This document shows, piece by piece, positions 1-12,360 of a DNA stretch of 64,000 nucleotides (its first letter is position 1; the number at the start of each line of letters is the position of its first letter). The stretch lies in contig NC_086258.1 in the NCBI RefSeq assembly GCF_021018805.1, positions 16,020,692 through 16,084,691 of the forward strand. The letters run 5' to 3'. The stretch is from Prinia subflava. Its lineage: Eukaryota > Chordata > Aves > Passeriformes > Cisticolidae. The notes below the pieces were generated by a model, which saw nothing but the letters and a program-made list of their open reading frames with translations, was not told where the DNA came from and did no database searches. The translations under genes and the position numbers were made by a program.

Positions 1-418
1 TACTAAGAGCTTTATTAATTGTAAGAAGACTGCATTTACAAAAAACCAACCCTACTTGGGCAATAAATACCTCATGTAATACTATGCACATCAGCTCAAG
101 TGAATTTACACAGCTAGAAACAGCTGTTCAGAATACTGATAGACTCAAAGAATTTACTATTCACCATCACCTTCCTTTGAAATATTTGATTAACCTAGAA
201 AGGCACAAATTCAATCAGTCAAAGCCTGCAGAACCCATTCAGTGTAAGGCTAGCATTTGTGCTATTAATAAGACTAATTGCTATCAATCAATTTGTTTCA
301 CTAGCAGTGGAGAAGAAAAACCTGGAGCAAAGTAATGCCTTGCCTTCCAGAGCAGTTTATTGGGACATGTTGATACTCCAGTTCACCCAGCAGTTTCAAC
401 AGGATGATTCATTATAAC
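1..418. other. Unique noncoding DNA
   Basis: AT-rich single-copy sequence. The only frame of note is an 83-codon one at 84-335 with no recognisable domain, signal peptide or codon bias. Nothing else is seen. Confidence 0.6.
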
Positions 419-434
419 AAAAAGAAAAAAAAAG

Positions 435-466
<32 letters not shown>

Positions 467-494
467 AAAAAAAAGAAAAAAAAAGAAAAAAAAG
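419..494. repeat. Phased (A9-10 G)n low-complexity array
   Basis: This is a 76-nt purine-only run of long A tracts broken by single G residues at 424, 434, 444, 455, 465, 475, 485 and 494, so the spacing is 9 to 11 nt, about one helical turn. It may be an old poly(A) tail that acquired a repeat unit, but no retroelement body is recognisable upstream. A near twin lies at 37786-37864. Confidence 0.9.
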
Positions 495-3400
495 TCAGCA
501 AAAGAAGTCTTGCAGGCATTTGGCCTTAAACAATCTCAGCTTGGAAAAGTGCCTTTGCATGCACAAGCAAGTATTTGAAGCCTCATCAGAAAAGGTGTTT
601 TAATTTCGTTGTTACAGGTAAAGACATTAAATACAGTCCCCCAGCTGCTCCTGAGGATCTGGAATTGTCTCTGGCAAAGACAGGCCTGGAAATGCAAAGG
701 GCTTGGGTCTGTCTTCCCAAACCATCCTGCACCACATCAACCACAGCACAAACCAAACCTGTCCCTGCTGTCCCCTCTGCGTGTCCCATCCTGCCAGGGC
801 AGTGCTGCATCCCCTCTTCTGAACCTGGAGCTGAGAATATTCCTTTTAAAACAAACATTATCCTGTTTAATCTTTCCAGATTTCATTGTGGCTGCCACTG
901 TAACCACAGCATCCAGTGGCAGATGAACTTGTGTGCACAGGGAGTAGATGCAGCACCTAAAGCAGATTTATATCTTCCCTTGATATTATAACACTAACAA
1001 GTTTAGTACTCAAGAGTTGCAGGCTTCCCAGTGGCATCTTTATGGGACCCAACTGATTCTCAACCAAAATTTATCTCTGCTTCAGCATGTTCCCCAAACC
1101 ACAATCATAGACACAATAAATTTAAAAGCTCCTTTATATGACATAGACACTTTTTAGTGCTTCCTTTACACGGCACAGAAGAGACAACACTCCTTTTATT
1201 TGGCAAAACTCTTTCTTGGTACTCAGAAAGATTTTGTAGTTTGGAAAATACAAATATCAAGGAGAAGAAAACCAGAAAACCAATTTATTGACTTAATTGT
1301 CTTTGAGCCACATGCACAGCCATGTGTTTTGATCAATAAGGCCTCAATTTCTTCTGTTCATTCAAAACCCAGTGGTGACATTTATACACAATATTGTCAA
1401 TATGGAATGATGTCCCATGGTAAAGTCCAAATGGCTCCTTCAAATTCACCAGCAAGGGTGGGTGTAGTTCACTACATCCTTTCACCTTGACCTTTAAAAT
1501 AATGACCTCCATTTGAGCAAATAATCTGCAGAACTTCATAAAACCTGACCAGCTAATATATTTTCACCTGAGACAACTTCAGAAGTGGAATATATCACAT
1601 CATTGCTGAAGTTTAGGCTGAGGAAAGGTTTTAGCTGTAAACATAGCTGTTCAAAAGATAAATATTTAAACAGAATCTTCATGTCAGAATCTATAAAATA
1701 TAATATTCACCACTTGGTTGTGAGCCAATGGAAAATTTTAACAGAGAATAGACTACTTCTTTTCACAGATATTTAAAGCAAATTAACAATGACAGTAATG
1801 TAATTTTCTTGGCACAACTCGTCTTCATTTCTTTTCAGCTGTCTCCTGCTAAATCTTTAGAGAAAGTTTAAACTGATTTCAAGAAATCCTTAAGAAAAAA
1901 ACCCTGCACTTTTCTATTATATATCTTTCAGGTGTTCACAGAAGTGCAGGAGAAAGAACATTTGCATTTCCACTCAAATGCTCTTTTTATACAGAGCTAT
2001 AGATGGGAAATGACAACATATATTTTTTGGGACCATAAATATTTACCTTTACTAAACTGAGAAGTTGGTTTTGCACTGTGACCTGTTTCAGGCAACTAGG
2101 GCAGGAAATCTCCTACATAAGACTCTTGTAAGGAGCCACTGAAGAACCAGTCTGATACAAAGCTTAATTAAAGGGTGTTGTGAGTTCACAATTAATGAAG
2201 AACTACTTCAACAGAACCCTTTTCAGAATTCTACGTACTTAGTCTAACAGTGATTCTATGTTGTAACTAACTTCTTTGAAAATACCTCTCATTGCCTAAA
2301 ATCATTGTTTCATATGTGAAAAACTATAAAATAAACTTGATAATGGAGAATTCTCACCCACTGAGGCCAACAAAATTATTTTTTTAGATGCAATTGGGTT
2401 GTGAGGGTCTTTTTCTTCCAAAGCTTGATAAAAACACCTCTGAATTCAACTTGTCTTTGACTTCACTTTAGTAGTCCTTGAAAGATATACCCAGAGAATT
2501 CTTGATTCAGAGCTATAAATCATAAATGTCATAGATGAAGCTGAGCTACAGCTTTCAGAGTCCCCTGTATTGAATGGAGATTTATGCTGTTGAAAAAAGA
2601 CCTCAAAAGAATTTGGACTTTGAGCTCTCTCTGTCCAACAGTTCCTGCTGTCTGCCACTGAAGATCCTGGCCAAGAGCCAGCCCATTCCTGCAATTCCAC
2701 CTAATGTCACTCACTCCTCTGAAATGTCTTTCCAACAGCACCACCCCCGTTATTTACTGCAGAGCACTGCATGTTGAAAATACAGGGCTCCTGTAGGAAC
2801 TTCTGATCCTTTTACCTGCTTCTGTCGAGATATTTATGCTGCAAAACTCTGGATTTTCAGGGAACCTTATGGTCCCACAATGCCTGGCTGCATCCTTAAT
2901 TCCCCAACTCTGTTCCTAGCAATACTAATTAATACAGGTCACATCATTTGTGGTAGAGTACAAGGCAGTGGAATTAAGCCTCTTGAAAGCAACCTGACTT
3001 TCAGGGCTCTCTGCCAAGAAACCTAATTGCTATAAGCAATCATTTGCAGAAAACACAGAAAAGCAGCTTGCTGGTAGAAACTGTGCTGGTCCATTGGAGG
3101 AGGAGGGAAATCAATGCAAGACAGTTTAGGTGAAGCTATTAAATAAAATGAAAACAACATTGTTAGGTTTTGTCTTAAATAATCAAATCTATTACTACAT
3201 TCTCAGAGGGGTTGTCTGTTTTACTAATATCTCCATTTTTTATGCCAGGGTTACAGCTGACACAGCAGGAAGAAAGATGACTTTTGGGAAAGATGATTTC
3301 TTGATTTCCTACTTTTGAGAAAAGTTTGGGGAAAGGTATCTCATGAAAATAATGCAGATTTCTGGCATAGGTACTTACAAGAAGGCAGCCTTAGAGTGGC

Positions 3401-3879
3401 AGTGCAAAAATTAATCACATGGAACTACTTCTTAATTTCTTACATTATCATTACCTAGTATTGGACAAAACTTGCTTCACAGAAAGTGTAGTCCATCCCA
3501 ATAACTGAGGGGGTTTTGGCCAGGGTTTTTCTGTTTGGTTTTTAAATTTTTTCTTTAGGCAACATCTGGAAGTGGCAGGAAGCAGCTGATGGTGCTTTTC
3601 AGAAATCACATCCAGGGCTGGTTCATTTTCTCTGGAGGTTCAGCAGTGCTTGGACTCTACAGGCAACAGCTCAGCCCTTGCCAGGTTTCTGCTCTGGATA
3701 AAAAGCTTTGTAATTCACTGAAACAGAGCAGGGATAGCAGCTCTTCATGGTATTCCTGGATACATCTGTCTAAAGATAAGCTGCTTTCACAGGGTTTTTT
3801 TTTTATATTTTTGTTATTGGTACCAATTAAGATACAAGTGCAGCTATTTTTAAAACTTTTCTCTCCTCTCTGAATTATT
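495..3879. other. Noncoding stretch, no gene seen
   Basis: The longest frame is 138 codons (575-991, plus). It overlaps a 105-codon frame on the same strand and a 90-codon one on the other, which is typical of GC-richer noncoding sequence rather than of a gene. No splice-flanked exon, repeat family or RNA gene was recognised. Confidence 0.55.
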
Positions 3880-4240
3880 GTATAAATAAATTTTCCTTAA
3901 CACCCCTCTTAAAATAACTCAATTAATGTAATAATTAGCCCAAGTGCATTAAACATTCCATAATTAATAGTTCCAAATGCCCATATTTTCCTTTATGCAA
4001 ATAAGCAGCTATGTCAACAAAGTGCTAGCAGAGGGTGCTCTGTTAAAGAAAGACATTAGGAGAGTTTCAGCTTTGTTTTCTTCTCTCAGCAGTCTCTATT
4101 AATATAATAAAACTCTCATTATAAAATCATTAATGTAAATGCAAATAAAGTTTTCCATTGTTAATGTCCCCACCAGGTCCTTAATCACTTCCAAGCCTTG
4201 CTGCATTAATTATAACATCGATTACACAAGATAAGAGGGG
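3880..4240. promoter_or_regulatory. Candidate conserved enhancer, octamer and homeodomain sites
   Basis: A 360-bp AT-rich block holds two perfect POU octamers, ATGCAAAT, at 3995-4002 and 4139-4146, with many ATTA/TAAT homeodomain cores around them (for example near 3923-3937, 3960-3968, 4099-4103, 4129-4134 and 4206-4212). Such clustering is common in vertebrate developmental enhancers. Seen: the motifs. Inferred: any function. AT-rich DNA yields ATTA cores by chance, so only cross-species conservation would settle it. Confidence 0.3.
4025..4039 (+). promoter_or_regulatory. CTCF-like core motif
   Basis: The 15-mer CTAGCAGAGGGTGCT fits the CTCF core pattern (CCRSCAGGGGGCGCY) at most positions, with tolerated G-to-A and C-to-T changes in the G-run half. 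It lies inside the octamer-rich block. It is a single motif match found by eye, so a chance hit is quite possible. Confidence 0.22.
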
Positions 4241-7200
4241 ATGACGTAGGGGATGCTGCATTACCTCAGACTCAGAGCAATTCTTAGGACACCGTGGGCT
4301 TTGTGTTCAAAATTATCCTTCTGTGTTGTTCATGTGCTACAATTTTAAAAGCCCTAACTAAAAATGTTAGGCTGCATTGTGGATTTCAGCCCTGCACTTC
4401 CTGACCTCACTGCCCTGTCCATGTTACCCTCATCCAGATCAATCCTCCCCCCCATCCCTTCACCAACAAACCAGGGAGAAATGATGAAACCTCCATTCAG
4501 AGATTCAGATTAAACAATGCAGCATGAAGCCACTGAATGCATTTCCATCACAATGTTTCTCCTGCAGCCACGCTGCATTTTTCCACTTATCTGGGAATCA
4601 TCAGTGTGATATTGGCTCCAGTCACAATGAGACATCCAGACAGAACTGCTCTTACCAACCACCAAATTAAAAGAAGCAGCTTCTGCACAGGACAGAAAAA
4701 TCCCTCTGATATAAGGCAATAGACAATGTTGCAGCCATATTTTCAGTTTTAAGTCCTAGATATTGCCACTGAAAAAATATGTGCTTACACATTGAATTAT
4801 TGCTGTCTTACTTTTAAAAGAACTGCTGTGTACACTGTAAATGTGTGAACATGGTATGACTGGAGTGCAGAGGAAGGTCTTGATCTGGAATCTCATTTTT
4901 CCTTGGTTCATACCTACTCAAAGCTGGTTTTATTCTTCCAGAAGAAAATAATGAGGACTATTCTAATTAATTACTGCAAGAAGGAAGGGGGCAGATTGCA
5001 CAAATTTTTATGAACATTTCAGAGAGATATGTAAAGTAGGAAGTCAGATTCAAGCAGGAAGGTGAAAATAGCCCTTCCAGATTTGAGAAGAAGAGTGTTT
5101 TTAATGAAAGAAGATAATAACTCCTGATCTTCAACTATGAAAGTAATTTTTCATAATCAAAAAATAACCAAAAAATCAAAAGAAAAAAAATTGGGACAGA
5201 CACTTTGGGTAAACCAGCATAAAAAATGGAAACTGAGTTTCTCCATTTCTGGTATTCTGAAAGTTAAACAAGAAAATCAATTCCTCTAGAAAAATCCTCA
5301 TAAATATTTTTTTAAGGGGAAACCCTATTAAAATTGCCAGTCAAGTATTTGAGTGCCAGGCAATGCCAAAGTTGAGGTTGTCTGTGCAACTTGAATTCAG
5401 CCTTTTGGAGACCTTCCTGAGTGCCTGATGATGCATTCCTTAATTACAGAGAGCAATCTCCAAATGAGTTCTGCCAAGAGACACGCCAGTCTTCTGAAGT
5501 GAGATCAAGGAGATGATCTCCTTTTCATCCTGACACGCTGTGTGATGCAGTCATTGTTAGCATATTGCACCTCCTGTTTCCAAAGGGGTTTCCAGGTTTT
5601 CAAGGTTTACAGCTTGCAGGAGCACTGAATACCTGAGACTTTCAAGGCAGTGAAGGAAAGTCAGTGAGTGCTCTCAACATCTGGTGAGTGTTTTGGGGAT
5701 AGAGCAGGGAAAAGAGAAAAAAAGTATGGAAATGTTGTGGTTTGATACTGGCCAAATGCCAGGCACCCAGGAAAGTTGTTCCATTACCCTCTCCTGCTAG
5801 AGCTGGGGAGAGGAGAGAAAAAAAAATTAACCAAGGAGTCATGAGTTGAGATAAGAACTGGGAGAAAAAACATTCTAAGGGCATCTGTAAAGCCGCAACT
5901 GTGCAAACCACACACAAAGCAAAAGGATGAAGAAACAGGTTTTGTAATTTTTGTGCTTTTTAAATTGTTAGATAAAGAAAACTTGGTATTACCCCGTGAT
6001 TCACCAATCACTTATGGAAATTTTTCAGCTTCAGTCTTCTCCAAAACCTCTTAAAAACTAGATTCTGCACAGTGCAACATTCCTGCCTCCTGGAGTTAGA
6101 CCCTATTAAATCAAGCTTGTCCAGGCAGTCTATTTTGCACCAATTATGCCACCAAGTCACAGGCCTTGTCACAAAAATAAAAAGCTCATTGCTTTTTCAA
6201 TAGAACATATAAAAGTAAAGTGGAATTTACACGATATTGCCTTCCTATTAATTCTCACTGTCTCATACTTTTTCTTTCAAAGCTGTTTACATCAGAATAA
6301 AGGATATATATACAGTGCCAGCCTTGTTAAACAGTTTAATACTCAGCTGATACTGAAGGAAAGATCTGGAAAGAGAACAAGATGGAGCAACATGGCCCAC
6401 ACTGGCAATTTGAGTCTTATTTTCAAGTTTCAGCAAAACCCTGCTGGTAACCAAGAAAAATTGTAACTTGTAATGAAAGGGAGTTTTCCTCTTAACACAG
6501 CTGTATGGGTGTTTTGGCAGCACATATATTGGCAGATGCACACACTCACTTGGGGATTGATTATCTGAGTGAGAACAGCAAAAGGACAAGATGCAATTCA
6601 ATCCCACAGCCTGCCCAGCCTCCTGGTGCTGTGATATTGCCTGGGTGGTTGGAGGTGTTTTATACGAGGAGTTGGATTTGTACAATTCACTCTTGCTGAC
6701 CAGCACCACTTGCCCAGGAAGTCCCCAAATCAAAGGGCCAGGGGAAGTGCTGGTTTAAATCATTTGTTTGAGCAAAGAGACATTGCTAGATACAACCAAA
6801 TACACATCCAGGTTCAAGCAGGATTTGTTTAGGTGTCCTGCCACTGCTTGGGTCAGTTTGGCACACGGGCAGAGCAGGTCCATAATCAACAATGTAGAAG
6901 GTGTCTGTCCCTAGAGAGCTGAACAATTCAGTGCTGTCAGCAAGAAATCACATCAAAATAAAATCATCCAGCAAAAATAGATACTTTTTCTGCTTATACT
7001 GTGTGTTTTCTTTTTGAAGAGCAAGAAAGGCTGCAAGAATTCTTCACTCTCCATGCTGGCTGACAGTGGGGAAACATTCACCCAGCATCCTTTTGAACCA
7101 CAGGACTCTGGAGAGGTTTGTTGTCTCTGGGGACACAATCTTCTTTTTGCATCATAAAGCTCTGTGCTACCCATCTCTTCCTGCCTGAGCCTGCAAATCC

Positions 7201-8139
7201 CTCCCTGTGTATTTAACAAAGTGTGATATTGCTGGTGGGCAGAGTGCTTTCCATCCAGAGCCATAAAACAGCTGCTTGAGGAGCCCCCAGAAGCCTCACC
7301 CTTAACCCTCAGGATCAGCATTGGAGAAAAGCACACAAGAATCACAATTTAATGTGATGGAAATGACCACAGAGGTTATTCTGACCCACACTCCTCATTC
7401 CAGTGGGTGCACCTGAATGTTTAATTGTCATCTGCTGTCCTCATGAGCGCTGCTGTGCCAGGGAACAGGGCACTGCCTCAGGAGGTGTGGTGGGTCCTGT
7501 GTGTGTGAGTGGAAAACACTCTCTCCTTGTCAGGTTTCATGTCAGCAGCAGAAAAGCAGGAGCCAATTCAGGGCCTGAATTTCCAGAAGGGGAAGGGACA
7601 AAATTTCCTCTAATTCATGGGGATTTTGTCGTTGTTATGCTGTGCACTGAAGCCCCAGGACAAAGGGCTTCACATGGCTCCCCGGGCACCCATCTGTGCC
7701 CTCAGCCTTGCCTGGTGTTCAGTGTGGCTCCATCAGGGCAGCACCTGGACCTGCACAGGAATCACCACTAAATCTCTGCTTTTAGTGCACTCTCATCCTC
7801 CCTGCTCCCTCAGGGAGGTTTCCCCTCCAAACCAGGCAGGCACTGAAGCAAATCACACAATATTCTATGTTCCATCCATGTCCTCTCCCCCAGCGTGCTG
7901 CTGGACCTGACAACAGAGGCTGGTTTGGGAACAGGTCTCAAATGCAACCAACTCATCATTTTATAGAAAATAATGCTTCAAACAGGAGGGCAGGCCCATC
8001 CTGTAAATGTCCCACGTTACTTTTAGCAGTGCCTCACAGAAAGAAGTTTGCATTATTAACCCGATCCCAACACCCAGCAGTGTCTGCTGTGAGCTCTGGT
8101 GGAACCAGGCATCAAATGAGAGTTTTATCACATAATCCA
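4241..8139. other. Noncoding stretch, no gene seen
   Basis: Unique sequence with only short frames. The largest are 148 codons at 6287-6733 (minus) and 130 codons at 6953-7345 (minus). Neither shows a known domain, and both end in unrelated sequence. Short A-rich runs occur near 5158-5190 and 5812-5828. No retroelement end, tRNA or CpG island is visible. Confidence 0.55.
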
Positions 8140-8179
8140 GCTAAGCCAGATCTGCAAAAGCTAAGCCAGATATGCATAA
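8140..8179 (+). repeat. 20-bp tandem duplication
   Basis: Two adjacent 20-bp copies beginning GCTAAGCCAGAT differ at two positions (CTGCAAAA versus ATGCATAA at the end). This looks like a recent local duplication by replication slippage. Confidence 0.85.
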
Positions 8180-8305
8180 GATCAAATATTAGAACACACT
8201 AAATATACATGCACTGCTTTCCAACATGCAACAGAAACACTGACCTGATTCATCAGGATTGCCCTACACAAAGAGGTTCCAAAACTTTAAAAGGTTAAAC
8301 AACTT

Positions 8306-8333
8306 TAAAAATTCCTTATTAAAAATTCCTTAT
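8306..8333 (+). repeat. 14-bp perfect tandem duplication
   Basis: The 14-mer TAAAAATTCCTTAT occurs twice back to back with no mismatch. Confidence 0.9.
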
Positions 8334-11329
8334 CCTTATGAAAGTGCACTACATGGAGGGTGTTCACAGACCTACTGCAGTAGTATGACAAGACTTGGAT
8401 CTTAAATATATATATTTATATTTTAGGATTCTCAACAAAAAGCTCCTCTTCAAAGCTGTTTTGTTAGAAACACACTTTTCCAAGCAGCTGAGTGTTTCAA
8501 GGCAGCTTCCCTTCAGAACAAAAATAAGAGCATTTAGTAAAGATTAAAATGTTTTAATTTGGTTTCTTTTGTGAAAGGAATTTCTCCTTTACTTCATGTA
8601 GCTCTGTTCAGGTATTTCTGCTATGGTACAGCTGCACTGCTGATGTTAAATATTGCAACAGTCCTAAAATAATTTAATTTTGTTTCATAGGTGATTGGAA
8701 ATTCTTTGCTTTCATTGCTGTTTGGATATTTATTTTTTTTTTAACACAATATCCCAGGAAATGTTGATCCTGGGCCCTTTCTAACATTCTCACTGCTGTC
8801 TCTGGGTAGGGACGACCAGGAAGCAGCACTTCATGAAGCCACAAATTCCCCACAAGATTACTTCTTTGACTTTACATCATCCCTTCCTGAATAGCTCAGT
8901 TTCTCTCAAAAAGGTACTTTGTGTTTGCTCTGACCTCCTGCAACCTTAGGATAATCTGAGGAACGAAGAGAAAGAAAAGAAAGAGAAAACTCAAGACAAA
9001 AGTAGTGGGGAAAAAAGTGAGATGTGAGCTCTAACCTCACCAAAGTCCCCACTCTGAATTCAGGATTACAGCATGCATCCTGCTTTAAATATTTTGCTTG
9101 CAGGCAGCAAAGGGAGAGGGACATAAAAGCACTTTGAATTATTTCTTCCGAGATGATGTATCAGAACAAGACAACAATGGCTTTAAAAGGAACAGTTTAT
9201 CCCTACAAAGCATTAAACTTTTGAAACATTTTTCCCCCTCTAGAGAAAAGCCTTTTAAATCACAATGCACTGAGTCACTGGATTAAACCCTGGGACCCCA
9301 CTTGCCACAGCAGCTGATGAGCAGCTCCTCTTGCAGGGGAGTTATTCACACACTGGAACAGGGGAAAGGGCAATCCACAGCAGCAAGACTCTCTTATGCC
9401 TTCAAAAGAATTTATTTCCTGAGCAAAAATTGCGTGATATGGGGTCACTAAAATTTGAAGGGATGGGATGAGGCCAAGAAGAAAGGGGAAAGAACCTGGG
9501 CATGAACAGAGAAGTGAGATGATGTGACTGACTCAGAAAAGGTTCCTGTCCTGTGTTTTACCACAGCCATGTAACACAGCTGCAGAAGTGCTGCACTCGT
9601 GGAAATAAAACCTGATTGCTTGAGCATGCAGAGAGAGCAAACAGAGTAACAAATTGCCAGGGTCACCAAAGCAGCTCCAGCAAGCAAATGGTTAAAGTCA
9701 GTATGTCAGATTTTATTGCTGATTTGTTTTGTGTGTGTGTTTGGCTTGGGGTTTTTTCCCACTTTCCTCCAGGGTTTGTTTACCTCTGTCAAAAGCCCCC
9801 CCACAAATGTCAAATTAAGGCTGTGAACAAAGCAGCACATCCAGATCCTTTATGAAGTTAAATGTCCAATTTCAATATATGGAGGGAAACTGCAACAACT
9901 CTCACAAGAATCAATAGTTTGAATCTCACTTTTAGCCCCTTCCTCCCTTCAACCCAGTATGGAACACTGAGTATTGCAAAAACATTTTTATTTTTGGAAA
10001 CACTTCCAGAGTAATAAGCATGTAAGTAGCAGAGCCAGGGCTAAACCTGAAGGTTTTAAGTTTGCTACCTCCCCAGCTTGCACAGTCCAAACCAGCAGTG
10101 GAAAAAGCTTCCATGACCAAAACCCCTTCATAGCTCTGCTTTGAGTCAGAGCACATCTGCTTTACTCAGTACCACAGGCTCCAATGTATATATAAAAAAA
10201 ACATTTCACATCTCACCCATGAAAGCTAGAGAGGGTTACATGCACTTCTTTGTTTATAGCAAGCTACAGTGAAAAGGGTTGCACAGACTCAGCACTGAAC
10301 CTCATTTCATTTTACTCATACTCATTTTGGAGTATAAAATGAAATTAGCACAGCTCCATCTTCCAAACATAAAATTGTGTTGATATCCGAAAAGCAGCCT
10401 GATTTGTAAATATCTATTATGCACCACTTGTGCATAAGTAAGGATGCAATTAGGCAAATTCATTCTGCATTTGTGCTCTTTGGCTGCCAGAAATCTTTAG
10501 CACAGGAGCAGAAGCTGCCCCAGCTCACAGGGAGCCTGGGCTGAGGTTTGAGCCCAGCTGTGTGACCCCAGCCCCGTCCCTCCTGCATTCCTGTGGGATT
10601 TGACCTCAAACAAAATTTCAGATATGGCCAAGTCCAGAGATCCTGCTGCAATTCCTCGTCTCCAAAACCAGCATTAAATGCAATTTTTGGAAACCAGGAA
10701 TGAAAATATTAAAAGGTATATTGATTTTCAAGGTAATTCAAAGCACAAAACACTGAGCGTGGTTAATGTTTTCACACAAATATTATGGGAAACATGATTT
10801 CCTGTTTAATGAAGGATGAACCAACCTGCCTGACTGCCTGCCAGTCTTTGCCTGCTGCTGAATGGACTTCAAGCTACTTTTCAAACCTCATGATGCCAGG
10901 ACTGCCCTTCCTATCACTGGGCCAATTTCTGTCAAAAATCAATGTCTTGTAGGAGGCAGCTGCTTGGAACTGGAACACCACAGACCTGAGCCTGACTTCC
11001 AGCTTCCTTTATGATCAGCAGCTGTGCAGGTTTTAAGCCAGTGGGAAACCCAAATCATCCCAGTGCACTCTGCTTTTTGGCTACCTGAATACCAGGCTAA
11101 ATTGAGTTTATATTGGTTTGGGCTGCTCCTGCCAATTACCTCCAAAAGCCACATGGACATGAGCAGCATGGAGAGAAGCACACGAGTGTGTAAGGATGAG
11201 GTGGAGGGAGGATTTGGTGGGTGGGTGACACAGCTTGGTGGCAGCAGCAGCTCCTCTTGTCACTCTGGGAGCCTCTGAGGGTGGCTCAGGAGTTGAAGGG
11301 TATCAAGTCCGTGCACTTCTACCTCTGCA
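8334..11329. other. Noncoding stretch, no gene seen
   Basis: Mixed AT-rich unique sequence. Small simple runs include an AT-alternating patch near 8405-8420, a T run near 8732-8743 and (GT)5 near 9730. Short frames of at most 84 codons overlap on both strands (for example 11024-11278). No recognised family or exon. Confidence 0.55.
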
Positions 11330-12360
11330 CATCCCAAATTAGGATTTAACACTTAGTGTGGCTGGACATCTGCTCTTCAAAATGAGCAGCGCTGTTTTGC
11401 AGGTGAAGCACTAACAAAACCTGATCTCCTGCAGTCTTTAAGACTAAAAGCCGAGTATCAAAAGTGGAAGGCTGAAATAAAGGCCTTTACATTATTCATG
11501 CCAGTCTTTAAAATGCCAGGTATGTCACTAATTATAACAGCCAGGCACCAAAAGTGACTGTTACAACAGAAAAGTAACTCTTGTGCTTAATTGAAAATTT
11601 GCTGTGATGCTTAACTTCTCGGAGTTGCTCTTCACCAAGAAATGAAACAGCCTAATTGGCTTCACTTTTGTGTGTAACTAATCTTGGATCTTTTCCACTT
11701 CCTAATTCACATGCACTTGCTGTAGGTTGCAGTGTTTGATTTTGTATAGGAGAGCTCTCTCACTCTCATTTGGGAGAGGAAGAAGGCTCCCAGGGCAAAT
11801 AATGACACTGGAATTACCGGGCTGCTGGTGTTTGATTTTGCAAATGCTAACTTTTAAAATGAAGAGTTTTTAGTCAAAATTGACCACATAGTTTGTCCTT
11901 AAAGAAAATGCAAAGTAATTAAATATTGCGAGCTACTGGATACATAAAAAGAAGTTTTTTTGCTGGAGGCAGACTAGATAATTAGCAAAGCAGGGATGTC
12001 ACAGGACCTATTCAAAGAAAATTTGTTTTAAGTATGTGCCTCTTAGTTAAGAAATAACATCTCCAGTGGTAAAATTCTTGTGTGTTAACTTGAGGGAAGC
12101 TTGGGCTTTTTTTTTATTTTAGCACCTATCAAAAAATTCCTAATGCTGGCAGATATTCCAGACATTCTAGTTCAGCATTTTGAATGTTTTGAATTATGCA
12201 GACAGACAATATCTTTTATTATGAGATGTTAAAATACAGCAATTAACAACAAACTGCTTGATTGGCAAGTTTGATGCTTTCATTTGAAAGTGCACCCAGC
12301 TAATTAAAACGCTATTCTATTGCAATAACATTTTTAACATAAATATAGGGTCATCACACA
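11330..12360. promoter_or_regulatory. Candidate conserved noncoding block
   Basis: About 1 kb with no frame of 60 codons or more on either strand, no recognised repeat, and a dense, evenly mixed set of short motifs: CCTAATTGG near 11651, TTTGATTTTG twice (near 11736 and 11831), CAATAATGACA-like and TAATTAG/TAATTAAA cores. This texture resembles deeply conserved vertebrate regulatory sequence more than decayed repeats do. It is a judgement by eye only, without alignment. Confidence 0.25.

Noticed and set aside
6953..7345. 130-codon minus frame
   Set aside because: No recognised domain, and a different-frame context on both sides. Could not be supported as an exon.
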